Counted from the first letter of the stretch, positions 9,033 to 15,960 are shown. The stretch is 64,000 bases of DNA from RPQJ01 sp963732415 (GCA_963732415.1 CAVSZK010000015.1:124001-188000); one strand, 5' to 3'. The notes: a model not told the origin generated them from the sequence alone. Made by a program: numbers and translations.

Positions 9033-9236
9033 TCAGCTAAAGGCGGCGCCGGGCCGTACGCCCAGCTTGCGCAGGATGACAGCCAGCGGGCAGAAGCCCG
9101 AAAAGGCTGACTGGAACAGGTTCGCCCCGACGAAGGCTGTGAACCAGAACCAGTAAGGGCTCACGTAGATCCCGAGAAGAAGGCTCACCAGGATCATGGC
9201 GCCGGCGAAAGCGAGGACGACTCGATCGATGCTCAT
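9033..9236 (-). CDS. DUF2892 (YgaP-like) small membrane protein
   Basis: 67-residue protein with two predicted membrane segments (about 6-24 and 30-50) and the conserved SGFCPLAVILRKLG signature. It matches the membrane domain that forms the C-terminal half of the E. coli rhodanese YgaP. Here that domain is a separate gene directly after a free-standing rhodanese, so the pair looks like a split YgaP. Its role is unresolved; transport of sulfane-sulfur or thiocyanate-type compounds has been considered for YgaP. It sits 22 bases after the rhodanese gene. Confidence 0.85.
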   Translation of the reverse strand: MSIDRVVLAFAGAMILVSLLLGIYVSPYWFWFTAFVGANLFQSAFSGFCPLAVILRKLGVRPGAAFS

Positions 9237-9258
9237 GTGGAATCTCCGTTTGTCGGGA

Positions 9259-9624
9259 TCAACGTCGGCCGTCGTCTACGACGCGGCCGGTCTGTGGGTC
9301 GATGCGTATCAGCGGCAGTCCGGCCGTCTTCCATGCCTGAAGCCCGCCCGCGAGGTGCGTGACCTCGTGGTGCCCGGCGGCCTGGAGCTTGTGGGCGGCT
9401 GTCAGCGAGCGCCGTCCGCCGGCGCAGTGGAGCACGAGTCGCCGCCCGTCAGTCGGGAGCGTTCCCGCGTCGAACGTCGACAGCGGATAGAGCAATGCCC
9501 CGTGAATCCGCTCGAACGCGTATTCGTTCGCCTCACGGACGTCGACGAGCAGGATTTCTCCAGCCTTCATCCACGCATTGACCTGCTCGGGCGTGGCATC
9601 GATGACCTGGGCATGGTGGGTCAT
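9259..9624 (-). CDS. Rhodanese-like sulfurtransferase
   Basis: Single-domain rhodanese of 121 residues that should carry sulfane sulfur as a cysteine persulfide between thiol acceptors. The active-site loop CAGGRRS places the catalytic Cys at 67 and has the CxxGxRS pattern of GlpE/PspE-type enzymes; LVDVREANEY at 26-35 is the usual CH2A motif. The protein is cytoplasmic, with no signal peptide. The AGGAG ribosome site can pair with an upstream CTCCT in a small hairpin (9634-9648). It follows the persulfide dioxygenase gene by 37 bases, and the two activities are fused in the Blh protein of some bigR operons. Confidence 0.92.
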   Translation of the reverse strand: MTHHAQVIDATPEQVNAWMKAGEILLVDVREANEYAFERIHGALLYPLSTFDAGTLPTDGRRLVLHCAGGRRSLTAAHKLQAAGHHEVTHLAGGLQAWKTAGLPLIRIDPQTGRVVDDGRR

Positions 9625-9633
9625 TGCATAGTG

Positions 9634-9648
9634 CTCCTGGAAAAGGAG
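9634..9648 (-). promoter_or_regulatory. Hairpin enclosing the rhodanese ribosome-binding site
   Basis: On the minus strand CTCCT-TTTCC-AGGAG forms a 5-bp stem whose 3' arm is the ribosome site, nine bases before the rhodanese ATG. It could damp translation relative to the upstream dioxygenase. The hairpin is short and the effect is inferred. Confidence 0.3.
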
Positions 9649-9661
9649 GAAGAGGCCGTGT

Positions 9662-10534
9662 TCACAAGGGGTGGCCCAGCACGTTCAGTGGAACCCTGAG
9701 GTAGCTCACGCCGTCCGCTTCCGCCGGTGGCAACATGCCGGCCCGGATGTTCAGCTGCACGGACGGGATCAGCAGGTTCGGCACGTCGAGCGTTGCGTCT
9801 CGCGTGCGGCGCATTTCGACGAATTCCTGCTCGTTCACGCCGTCGCGTGCGTGGATGTTCGCGTCTCGCTGTTCGCGGATGGTCGTCTCGAAGCGCGCCT
9901 CGCGACCGCCCGGACAGTAGTCGTGGCAGACGAAGACCCCGGTCTCCTCGGGAAGCGCGAACATGCGCTGGATCGAGCGGTACAGCTCGGCGGCATCGCC
10001 GCCCGGAAAATCACAACGCGCGGTGCCGCTGTCCGGCATGAACATGGTGTCGCCCACGAACAATGCGTCGCCGAACAGGTACGCGACGCTGTCGTTGGTG
10101 TGGCCGGGAGTCGCGATGACGCGCCCCCGCAGCGAGCCCGCTTCGACCGTGTCCCCGTCATCGAGCAGCCGGTCAAACTGGCCGCCGTCAGTGGCGAAAT
10201 CGTCACCGAGGCCGAAGATCTCCTTGAATGCTGCCTGCACCTTGCGGATGCCCTGGCCGATTGCAACGCCGCCACCGAGCCTGCCCCTCAGGTATGGCGC
10301 GGACGAAATGTGGTCGGCGTGTGCGTGAGTCTCGAGGATCCAGTGGACCTCGAGGCCGGCCTTCTCGCAGTGGACCGCGACGAGCTCCGCGGAACGGGTG
10401 CCGGTCCGCGCCGAACGCGAGTCATAGTCGAGGACCGGGTCGATGACGACCGCGTCGCGCGTGCGCTCGTCTGAGACGACATAGGTCCACGTGCCCGAGG
10501 GCTCGTGGCGGAATGGCGTAACCATGGGTCGCAT
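9662..10534 (-). CDS. Persulfide dioxygenase-like metallo-beta-lactamase-fold hydrolase
   Basis: MBL-fold non-heme iron enzyme of the ETHE1/Blh group, 290 residues, which oxidises glutathione persulfide to sulfite and glutathione. Metal ligands are visible: H70-x-H72-x-D74-H75 (ETHAHADH), H145 (TPGHTNDS), D162 (FVGDTMF) and H204 (VCHDYCPGGR). The SGTARCDFPGGD segment is typical of persulfide dioxygenases rather than glyoxalase II. It is the first gene of the minus-strand operon and lies directly under the promoter/operator shared with the BigR-like repressor. ATG 10534 has an AGGA site; ATG 10525 is possible. Some family members act on other thioesters, but the context favours persulfide. Confidence 0.9.
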   Translation of the reverse strand: MRPMVTPFRHEPSGTWTYVVSDERTRDAVVIDPVLDYDSRSARTGTRSAELVAVHCEKAGLEVHWILETHAHADHISSAPYLRGRLGGGVAIGQGIRKVQAAFKEIFGLGDDFATDGGQFDRLLDDGDTVEAGSLRGRVIATPGHTNDSVAYLFGDALFVGDTMFMPDSGTARCDFPGGDAAELYRSIQRMFALPEETGVFVCHDYCPGGREARFETTIREQRDANIHARDGVNEQEFVEMRRTRDATLDVPNLLIPSVQLNIRAGMLPPAEADGVSYLRVPLNVLGHPL

Positions 10535-10564
10535 CGGTCTTGTCCTGGCCCGGTACTGCCGGAC

Positions 10565-10593
10565 ATCGTATTAGCTATTGCTAATTTAGTCAA
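10565..10593 (-). promoter_or_regulatory. Sigma-70 promoter of the sulfur operon
   Basis: On the minus strand TTGACT (10593-10588), a 17-bp spacer, then TACGAT (10570-10565). This is a near-consensus -35 box with ideal spacing, about 30 bp before the dioxygenase ATG. Most of the spacer is the inverted repeat at 10570-10585, so a bound repressor would block polymerase directly. Confidence 0.7.
10570..10585. promoter_or_regulatory. Primary operator for the BigR/SqrR-like repressor
   Basis: Perfect inverted repeat ATTAGC-TATT-GCTAAT centred in the divergent gap. It fills the spacer of the dioxygenase promoter and reaches the start of the regulator's -35 region, so one bound dimer could repress both directions. 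ArsR-family operators are typically AT-rich imperfect palindromes of this size. The dyad is seen; the assignment to this regulator is inferred. Confidence 0.7.
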
Positions 10594-10607
10594 TGCTGAA
10601 TTACAAT
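10578..10607 (+). promoter_or_regulatory. Promoter of the BigR-like regulator
   Basis: TTGCTA (10578-10583), an 18-bp spacer, then TACAAT (10602-10607), a five-of-six -10 match. Transcription would begin near 10614. That rules out the in-frame ATG at 10593 as the start and supports ATG 10635. Confidence 0.6.
10583..10602. promoter_or_regulatory. Second operator-like dyad
   Basis: AATTTAG-TCAATG-CTGAATT, 7-bp arms with one mismatch, adjoining the primary dyad and lying between the regulator's -35 and -10 boxes. It may be a weaker second site giving autorepression. Confidence 0.45.
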
Positions 10608-10634
10608 CCTCGTAACCCAAGCAACGGACCGGTC

Positions 10635-11024
10635 ATGCCGCCCGCCACCCGCCGCCGTCCCGAGACTCCCATGGCAGCCGAAGAGATGAAGGCCCATGCG
10701 TCCGATGCCGCGCGCCTTATGAAGGCCCTCGGGAACGAGCAACGACTGCTCATCCTTTGCAACCTGCTGGAGGGACCGATGTCGGTGGGCGAACTCAATG
10801 CGCGCGTGGCGCTCAGCCAGTCCGCGCTTTCGCAGCACCTGGCCCTGCTGCGCGAGGGCGGACTCGTGGAAACCCGACGCGATGCGCGGTCCATCCACTA
10901 CTCGCTGCCCGCCGGCCCGGTGATGAGGGTCATGGCAGTGCTGCAGGACATCTATTGCTCTACGGAGCCACTCGCGGGGCGGATCGCCGGACGCCGCACA
11001 CGCAGCGCGCCCTGCAAGAGCTGA
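10635..11024 (+). CDS. bigR: BigR/SqrR-type ArsR-family persulfide-sensing repressor
   Basis: Winged-helix ArsR/SmtB repressor, 129 residues. The recognition helix region is SQSALSQHLALLREGGLV, followed by a wing around RRDARSIHYSL. It has a cysteine in helix 2 (LLILCNLL) and one near the C-terminus (QDIYC), 66 residues apart. Starting at 10635 these become Cys42 and Cys108, exactly the numbering of the persulfide-sensing pair of BigR; SqrR uses Cys41 and Cys107. This, and the promoter whose -10 ends at 10607, is why I reject the longer frame from ATG 10593. The metal-binding CVC motif of ArsR/SmtB metal sensors is absent. It faces the sulfur operon and precedes a sulfite-exporter-like gene. 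ATG 10671 is a further possible start. Confidence 0.9.
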   Translation: MPPATRRRPETPMAAEEMKAHASDAARLMKALGNEQRLLILCNLLEGPMSVGELNARVALSQSALSQHLALLREGGLVETRRDARSIHYSLPAGPVMRVMAVLQDIYCSTEPLAGRIAGRRTRSAPCKS

Positions 11025-11040
11025 CCCGGCGGATCACGAC

Positions 11041-11802
11041 TTGCTCCTTGCACTTGTCGGAGCACTCGCGATCGGACTCAGCCTCGGATTGCTGGGTTCG
11101 GGCGGGTCGATCCTCACGGTTCCGGTCCTTCACTACCTTGTCGGCCAGCCCGACAAGCTTGCGATTGCTGGTTCCCTGCTGGTCGTCGGCCTGATCGCGA
11201 CCGCAGGTTGCATACCGTACGCGCTGCACCGGCAGGTCGACTGGCGCAACGCGGTGCGGTTCGGGTTGCCCGGCATGGTGGGCGCCTGGATCGGCGCCAC
11301 GCTGGCGCACTGGGTTCCAGGGGTCGCGCAGCTGGCCCTGTTCGCCGGCGTCATGCTGCTGGCCGCGTGGCGGATGCTGCGAGGCGCGACCGTGGCCGCG
11401 ACCGATCACGAGCCGCGCGCGTCGGCTGTCATTGGCGGTGGTTTCGGAGTCGGCCTGTTGAGCGGACTCGTCGGTGTCGGCGGTGGCTTCCTGATCGTTC
11501 CAGCACTGGTGCTGCTTGCCGGCGTGCCAATGTTGAGCGCGGTCGGCACCAGCCTGGCCGTCATCGCGCTGAATTCCTTCAGCGGCTTTGCCAGGTATGT
11601 CGCGGTCCTCGAGCACCAGGGTCTCGCGCTGGACTTACCCATACTGCTCATCATCGCCGGCGTGGGTGTCATCGGCAGCCTGGTCGGCCACCGGATCGGA
11701 CGAAGACTGCCCCAAGCGGTCGTGCGGCGATTGTTTGGCGGCTTCCTGGTCGTGATGGGCGTGTTCATCGCCACGGACGTGGCGCGGCGGCTGCTCGGCT
11801 GA
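11041..11802 (+). CDS. TauE/SafE (TSUP) family exporter, probably sulfite
   Basis: Polytopic inner-membrane protein of 253 residues with about eight hydrophobic segments and the two repeated family signatures, GLLGSGGSILTVPVL near the N-terminus and GLVGVGGGFLIVPALVLL near residue 145. TSUP members export or import sulfite, sulfoacetate and related organosulfur anions. The start is probably TTG 11041, 16 bases after the regulator stop, so the two are likely one transcript. Persulfide dioxygenase produces sulfite, which makes sulfite export the natural job here; that link is inference from context. Confidence 0.88.
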   Translation: MLLALVGALAIGLSLGLLGSGGSILTVPVLHYLVGQPDKLAIAGSLLVVGLIATAGCIPYALHRQVDWRNAVRFGLPGMVGAWIGATLAHWVPGVAQLALFAGVMLLAAWRMLRGATVAATDHEPRASAVIGGGFGVGLLSGLVGVGGGFLIVPALVLLAGVPMLSAVGTSLAVIALNSFSGFARYVAVLEHQGLALDLPILLIIAGVGVIGSLVGHRIGRRLPQAVVRRLFGGFLVVMGVFIATDVARRLLG

Positions 11803-11838
11803 ACAGCGTTCCGTCGGGCAGCACGCTCGCGGCGCGAA

Positions 11839-12891
11839 TCAATACAGCAGCTTGATCAGCAGCATGCTGATGATTCCCACGATCAGCGCCGACACGAGAC
11901 CCAGGCCGAGCGGCTTTAAGCCGATGCTCCTGAGTCCCTTGATGCTGGTGCCGAGGCCGACGCCCGCCATCGCCACGCCGAGGCAGATCGATGACGCGTG
12001 CTTGGCGACGTCCAGAAATCCCTGCCAATCTGCCGGCGACAACAGGCCGAACGGCCGCTGGCCGATGTCGCCGATCGTGCGCAACGCACTCATGCAGCCG
12101 AACGCGATGACGAACAGGGGAACCATGGTCCACCACGGCGGCGGCGCAGCTCCCTCGGACGAGCGGCGGTGATAGAGGATGGACATCAGCGGTATCACGA
12201 CCAGCATCGAGAGATTGCGCTCGAGCTTGGTCACGGTCGCGACGTTCAATGCCTCGGGCGCGTTGTAGTAGTCCTGGTACACCAACCCGGCGCCTGCCAC
12301 CTGCGAGGTATCGTGCACGGCGGAGCCGAGGAACAGCCCGGCCTGGAACGGATCGCCGTCGAACAGCCAGTGCGCCACGAACGGATAAGCCAGCATCGCG
12401 AACAGGCCGAAGATGGTGATGCAGGCAACCGCGTAGCTCGTCTCCTCCTCCTTCGCCCCGATGGTGGGTGACACCGCGACGATGGCCGTGTTGCCGCAAA
12501 TTCCAGTCCCGACCGCGATCAGCGTCGCGAGCCGATCCGCCAGGCCAAGGCGCCGGCCGAGGAATGTCACGATGAATATCGCCGCGGGAATCGTCACCAG
12601 GATGACGGGCAGCGACTTCAGTCCGATGGACCCGACCTCGACGATGCTCAACTTGAGGCCGAGCAGCACGATGCCGATTCGAAGCACCCGCTTCAGGGAA
12701 AAATCGATGCCTGGTTTCAAGGCTGCCGGCAGCTTGAAAAAGTTGCCAAGCGCGAGGCCGAGCAGGATCGCGACCATGATCCCGCTGATCGCGCCCGGAC
12801 CGAGGCCCAGCGACAGCGCGAGCCAGTCGGCAATGAAGTTGCCGAGGATCGCGATCGCCAATGCGAGCAGCAGGCCTGGAACGACATTCAT
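11839..12891 (-). CDS. YeiH-family (UPF0324) putative sulfate/sulfur-anion exporter
   Basis: Membrane protein of 350 residues with about ten predicted helices. Family landmarks are GLGPGAISGIMVAILLG near the N-terminus, a GICGNTAIVAVSPTIGAKEEE stretch mid-protein, and FLGSAVHDTSQVAGAG. YeiH-type proteins are annotated as putative sulfate exporters and are often linked to sulfur oxidation or CysB-type regulators. The gene is convergent with the TSUP gene (36 bp between stops), so it is not in that transcript, but its position at the cluster edge suggests a related role. The substrate is not established by sequence. Confidence 0.85.
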   Translation of the reverse strand: MNVVPGLLLALAIAILGNFIADWLALSLGLGPGAISGIMVAILLGLALGNFFKLPAALKPGIDFSLKRVLRIGIVLLGLKLSIVEVGSIGLKSLPVILVTIPAAIFIVTFLGRRLGLADRLATLIAVGTGICGNTAIVAVSPTIGAKEEETSYAVACITIFGLFAMLAYPFVAHWLFDGDPFQAGLFLGSAVHDTSQVAGAGLVYQDYYNAPEALNVATVTKLERNLSMLVVIPLMSILYHRRSSEGAAPPPWWTMVPLFVIAFGCMSALRTIGDIGQRPFGLLSPADWQGFLDVAKHASSICLGVAMAGVGLGTSIKGLRSIGLKPLGLGLVSALIVGIISMLLIKLLY

Positions 12892-12954
12892 TGCGAGGCG
12901 ACTGCGCTCATGACTGCACGAAGCGTGACGATGGCACCGGGGATTTCTCGACCG

Positions 12955-13200
12955 CTACTCCGACCCCTCCAGCTCGGCGAGCCGCTTCTCTAGCGCGGTT
13001 AGCTTGGCGCGCGTGCGTTTCAACACCGCCGCCTGGACGTCGAACTCCTCGCGCGTTACCAGGTCGAGCTTCGCAAGCCCGCCGGCCAGGACGCCCTTGA
13101 AGTTCTGCTCCAGGTCGCGGCGCAGCGCGGCGACGCTTTCGGGTACTGATCCGGCGAGACGCTGGGCGAGGTCGTCGATTAGTCGGGGGTCGAAGGCCAT
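12955..13200 (-). CDS. ubiK: Ubiquinone biosynthesis accessory factor UbiK (BMFP domain)
   Basis: 81-residue protein with an amphipathic N-terminal helix (MAFDPRLIDDLAQRLAG) and a C-terminal coiled coil (ALEKRLAELEGSE), the layout of the BMFP/YqiC family. UbiK works with UbiJ in the aerobic Ubi complex; a ubiJ gene lies at 29935 in this window. I start at ATG 13200 because MAFDP is the conserved N-terminus; the longer open frame above it has no family similarity. It is transcribed away from glnK, the usual neighbour of ubiK in many gammaproteobacteria. Confidence 0.88.
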   Translation of the reverse strand: MAFDPRLIDDLAQRLAGSVPESVAALRRDLEQNFKGVLAGGLAKLDLVTREEFDVQAAVLKRTRAKLTALEKRLAELEGSE

Positions 13201-13409
13201 GTGAGGAACGGCATGTGGCTGCGGACAGGCATAGTTTAGAAGGAAGCGGGCAGCTCGTGAGCAGTAACAGCCCCATGGCCGCGAGCCCCGCCGCCCGGCG
13301 CTCCTTCGCGAGGCGTACTCCACGGCACCCGCCCCACGATGGTGCACACGCCCCCCAGCGTCCCCCGCCCATCACGCGATATGCGGCCGGGCCCAGCCCG
13401 GCCGGGGAG

Positions 13410-13425
13410 TGGCACGCTTCCTGCA
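13410..13425 (+). promoter_or_regulatory. Sigma-54 promoter of glnK-amtB
   Basis: TGGCAC followed at exact -24/-12 spacing by TGCA, one mismatch from the consensus TGGCACRNNNNTTGCW. It lies 45 bp before the glnK ATG, giving a predicted start of transcription near 13437. NtrC-dependent activation under nitrogen limitation follows from the family. A GCACC/GGTGC pair about 70-85 bp upstream (13325-13345) is spaced too widely for a canonical NtrC site. Confidence 0.75.
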
Positions 13426-13470
13426 TCGAGGTCCCGGCAGCCACTCGCCATCGCTGGAGGACCGTCACCG

Positions 13471-13809
13471 ATGAAGCTCATTACCGCGATCATCAAGCCG
13501 TACAAGCTCGATGAAGTGCGGCAGGCCATCGCCGATATCGGGGTGCGGGGCGTGACCGTCACGGAAGTGCAGGGCTTCGGCCGGCAGCGTGGTCACACCG
13601 AGCTCTATCGCGGCGCCGAGTACAGCGTCGATTTCCTGCCCAAGACCAGGCTCGAGATCGCCGTGGACGACGATGTCGTGGAACAGGTGATCGAGGCGGT
13701 CTGCAACGTGGCCCGCACCGGGAAGATCGGCGACGGGAAGATATTCCTGACCACACTCGACCAGGCCGTGCGCATACGCACGGGCGAAACTGGAGCCGAG
13801 GCTGTCTGA
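13471..13809 (+). CDS. glnK: P-II nitrogen regulatory protein GlnK
   Basis: 112-residue P-II signal protein, full length. It binds ATP/ADP and 2-oxoglutarate and gates the ammonium channel. Tyr51 in the T-loop (YRGAEYSVD) is the GlnD uridylylation site. The B-loop TGKIGDGKIF and the C-terminal signature are present, as is the KPYKLDEV N-terminus. TGGAGG lies 10 bases before the ATG. It is the first gene of a sigma-54-driven operon with amtB 57 bp downstream, the standard glnK-amtB pair. GlnB would be nearly identical; the amtB linkage decides for GlnK. Confidence 0.96.
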   Translation: MKLITAIIKPYKLDEVRQAIADIGVRGVTVTEVQGFGRQRGHTELYRGAEYSVDFLPKTRLEIAVDDDVVEQVIEAVCNVARTGKIGDGKIFLTTLDQAVRIRTGETGAEAV

Positions 13810-13866
13810 GCCGAGGCCACCCGCATGGAATTTCATTCAGATAGACCGACCGACAGGAGAACGCCA

Positions 13867-15267
13867 GTGAACACGTTGACTGCCGCGCGGAGCCGCCCAT
13901 GGGCCATCGCGCTAGCCCTGGGCGCCATGCTCGCGCCCACGCTCGGATTCGCGGACGACCCGGTGCCCGACAAGGGCGACACGGCCTGGATGATGACGTC
14001 CACGATGCTGGTGATCCTGATGACGATCCCGGGCCTCGCTCTCTTCTACGGCGGCATGGTCCGCTCGAAGAACGTGCTGTCGCTGCTGATGCAGGTATTC
14101 ATGATCTTCTGCCTGGTGGCGATCCTGTGGGCGGTGTACGGCTACAGCGTCGCGTTCACGCAAGGCAACGCCTTCTTCGGCGGGTTCGATCGCCTGTTCA
14201 TGCGGGGACTCACCCCGGAGTCACTGGCGGCGACCTTCAGCAAGGGTGTCTACATCCCGGAGTACGTGTACTTCGTATTCCAGATGACCTTTGCGTGCAT
14301 CACGCCCGCGCTGATCGTCGGCGCCTTCGCCGAGCGCATCAAGTTCGGCGCCGTGCTGATGTTCGTGGTGCTGTGGTTCACGTTCTCTTACCTGCCGATC
14401 GCGCACATGGTGTGGTTCTGGGCTGGCCCGGACGCCTACACCGACGCGGCCGCCGGTGACGCGGCCACTGCGACTGCAGGATTCCTGTTCAAGCTGGGTG
14501 CGCTCGACTTCGCTGGCGGCACGGTGGTGCACATCAACGCCGGCATCGCAGGCCTGGTGGGCGCGCTGATGCTCGGCAAGCGCGTCGGTTACGGCAGCGC
14601 GTCGATGGCGCCGCACAACGTCCCGATGGTGATGATCGGCACCTCGCTGCTGTGGGTGGGCTGGCTCGGCTTCAACGTGGGCTCGAACCTCGAGGCTTCG
14701 GCGTTTGCCGGCCAGGTGTTCGCGAACACGGTGCTCGCGACGGCCGCCGCCGCGCTGGCCTGGTCGTCGGCCGAGTGGATCCGCCGTGGCACGCCGACCA
14801 TGCTTGGTGCGGCATCCGGCGCCGTCGCCGGCCTGGTCGCCATCACGCCGGCCTGCGGCTGGGTTGGCCCGATGGGCGCCATCGCAATCGGCCTCCTTGC
14901 CGGCCTGGTGTGCCTCTGGGCCGTGGCGAGCCTGAAGCACAAGCTAGGCTACGACGACTCCCTGGACGTGTTCGGCGTGCACTGCGTAGGGGGCATCCTC
15001 GGCGCGCTGTTGACAGCCGTGTTCTGCGCGCCCGCTCTCGGCGGCACCGGCGTGTACGACTACGTGGCGAACGCGGTCGCCGACTACTCCATCCTTGCGC
15101 AGTTGAAGACCCAGGCCATAGCGGTCGTGTTGAGCCTGGTCTGGTCGGGCGTGGTCGCCGCGGTATCGTTCAAGATCGTGGACGCCGTGGTCGGGCTGCG
15201 GGTCGCGGAGGACCAGGAACGCGAAGGACTCGACACCGTGTCGCACGGCGAGCGCGCGTACAGCTGA
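13867..15267 (+). CDS. amtB: Ammonium transporter AmtB
   Basis: Ammonium channel of 466 residues. After a cleavable-type signal (hydrophobic ALALGAMLAPTLGFA, then DDPVPDKGD) come eleven membrane helices. The twin pore histidines are in GTVVHINAG and DVFGVHCVGG. I choose GTG 13867 because an AGGAGA site sits six bases before it; the in-frame ATG at 13825 would add a charged segment before the signal peptide and has no such site. GlnK, encoded upstream, is expected to block the channel when ammonium is plentiful. A strong intrinsic terminator follows at 15310. Confidence 0.95.
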   Translation: MNTLTAARSRPWAIALALGAMLAPTLGFADDPVPDKGDTAWMMTSTMLVILMTIPGLALFYGGMVRSKNVLSLLMQVFMIFCLVAILWAVYGYSVAFTQGNAFFGGFDRLFMRGLTPESLAATFSKGVYIPEYVYFVFQMTFACITPALIVGAFAERIKFGAVLMFVVLWFTFSYLPIAHMVWFWAGPDAYTDAAAGDAATATAGFLFKLGALDFAGGTVVHINAGIAGLVGALMLGKRVGYGSASMAPHNVPMVMIGTSLLWVGWLGFNVGSNLEASAFAGQVFANTVLATAAAALAWSSAEWIRRGTPTMLGAASGAVAGLVAITPACGWVGPMGAIAIGLLAGLVCLWAVASLKHKLGYDDSLDVFGVHCVGGILGALLTAVFCAPALGGTGVYDYVANAVADYSILAQLKTQAIAVVLSLVWSGVVAAVSFKIVDAVVGLRVAEDQEREGLDTVSHGERAYS

Positions 15268-15271
15268 GGCA

Positions 15272-15299
15272 GCTTCCCGGCGCGCGGGCGCCGGGAAGC
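15272..15299 (+). terminator. Hairpin just after amtB
   Basis: Perfect 11-bp inverted repeat GCTTCCCGGCG/CGCCGGGAAGC with a six-base loop, four bases after the amtB stop. It lacks a T run and is probably a 3' end-protecting stem in tandem with the terminator at 15310. Confidence 0.6.
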
Positions 15300-15309
15300 G
15301 ACGAGCAAG

Positions 15310-15341
15310 GGGCGGCCGGGATCGAACCGGCCGCCCTTTTT
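15310..15341 (+). terminator. Intrinsic terminator of glnK-amtB
   Basis: GGGCGGCCGG-GATCGAA-CCGGCCGCCC followed at once by TTTTT: a 10-bp GC stem, seven-base loop and U run, a textbook Rho-independent terminator. Confidence 0.9.
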
Positions 15342-15501
15342 CATGGGCTGGGTGGCCGACATTGACGCCGGCCACCCCGGTGCTTCACATAATGGCCGTC
15401 GCGACCCCTTGGCGAGGGCCATGGCTCGCGATGCGAGCCGCCTCACGCTGTTCCCTGCAGCCGGCCTGATACACTTGCGCGCGATCATGGAGACACCCAG
15501 C

Positions 15502-15960
15502 ATGAAACAGGTTGCAGTGGTCCTGGCAGGGATTCTGCTCGCGGGCGCCGCCGGCGCGGGCGACGTCTATGTCACCAAGGACGCGAAGGGCAATACGGTC
15601 TACACGGACACGCCACAGACGCTTCCGGCGGAGAAGGTCACCGTTCAGGGCCAGGGCAGCAGCCAGCCCGCAGCGGCGCAGCAGGGCTCGTCCGATATGC
15701 AGCAATACAAGGCGCCGGACCAGGCTTACGAAAAGTCACAGGCGCAGCAGGCTGAGGCCAAGAAGGCTGCGGAAGACTCGGCTGCGGACCGCGCCAAGCG
15801 CTGCGCAGACGCCAGGCAGCAGTACCAGAACATGATGAATTCGCACAGGCTCTACGAAGAGGGCCCGAACGGCGAGCGCACGTACCTCACCAGCGAGCAG
15901 ATCGACAAGACACGTGCGAACGCAAAGGAAGTCATGGACCAGTTCTGCTCGGGCCAGTGA
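15502..15960 (+). CDS. DUF4124-domain secreted protein
   Basis: 152-residue exported protein. A signal peptide (MKQVAVVLAGILLAGAAGAG) is followed by the DUF4124 motif VYVTKDAKGNTVYTDTPQTLPAEKV, a small beta domain found in many proteobacterial envelope proteins. The rest is Gln/Ala-rich and charged, probably extended or coiled (AEAKKAAEDSAADRAKRC), with a C-terminal DQFCSG. Cysteines near 105 and 149 could pair. ATG 15502 is chosen for the GGAGA site eight bases upstream; ATG 15487 is possible. Its function is unknown. It ends four bases before the next gene and probably shares its mRNA. Confidence 0.8.
   Translation: MKQVAVVLAGILLAGAAGAGDVYVTKDAKGNTVYTDTPQTLPAEKVTVQGQGSSQPAAAQQGSSDMQQYKAPDQAYEKSQAQQAEAKKAAEDSAADRAKRCADARQQYQNMMNSHRLYEEGPNGERTYLTSEQIDKTRANAKEVMDQFCSGQ

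Noticed and set aside
10593..10634. N-terminal extension of the BigR-like regulator from ATG 10593
   Set aside because: This ATG lies inside the operator dyad and upstream of the predicted transcription start; the BigR cysteine numbering fits the start at 10635.
13325..13345. GCACC/GGTGC pair as an NtrC enhancer
   Set aside because: The spacer is 11 bp instead of the 5 bp of the canonical dyad; kept only as a question under the sigma-54 finding.
13825..13866. Upstream ATG start for amtB
   Set aside because: It would add charged residues before the signal peptide and lacks a ribosome site, while GTG 13867 has AGGAGA at ideal spacing.
15310..15336. On the minus strand GCCGG-TTCGATC-CCGGC looks like a tRNA T-arm
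   Set aside because: It is one continuous 10-bp hairpin followed by T5 on the plus strand right after amtB, with no D-arm or anticodon arm beside it; it is the amtB terminator.
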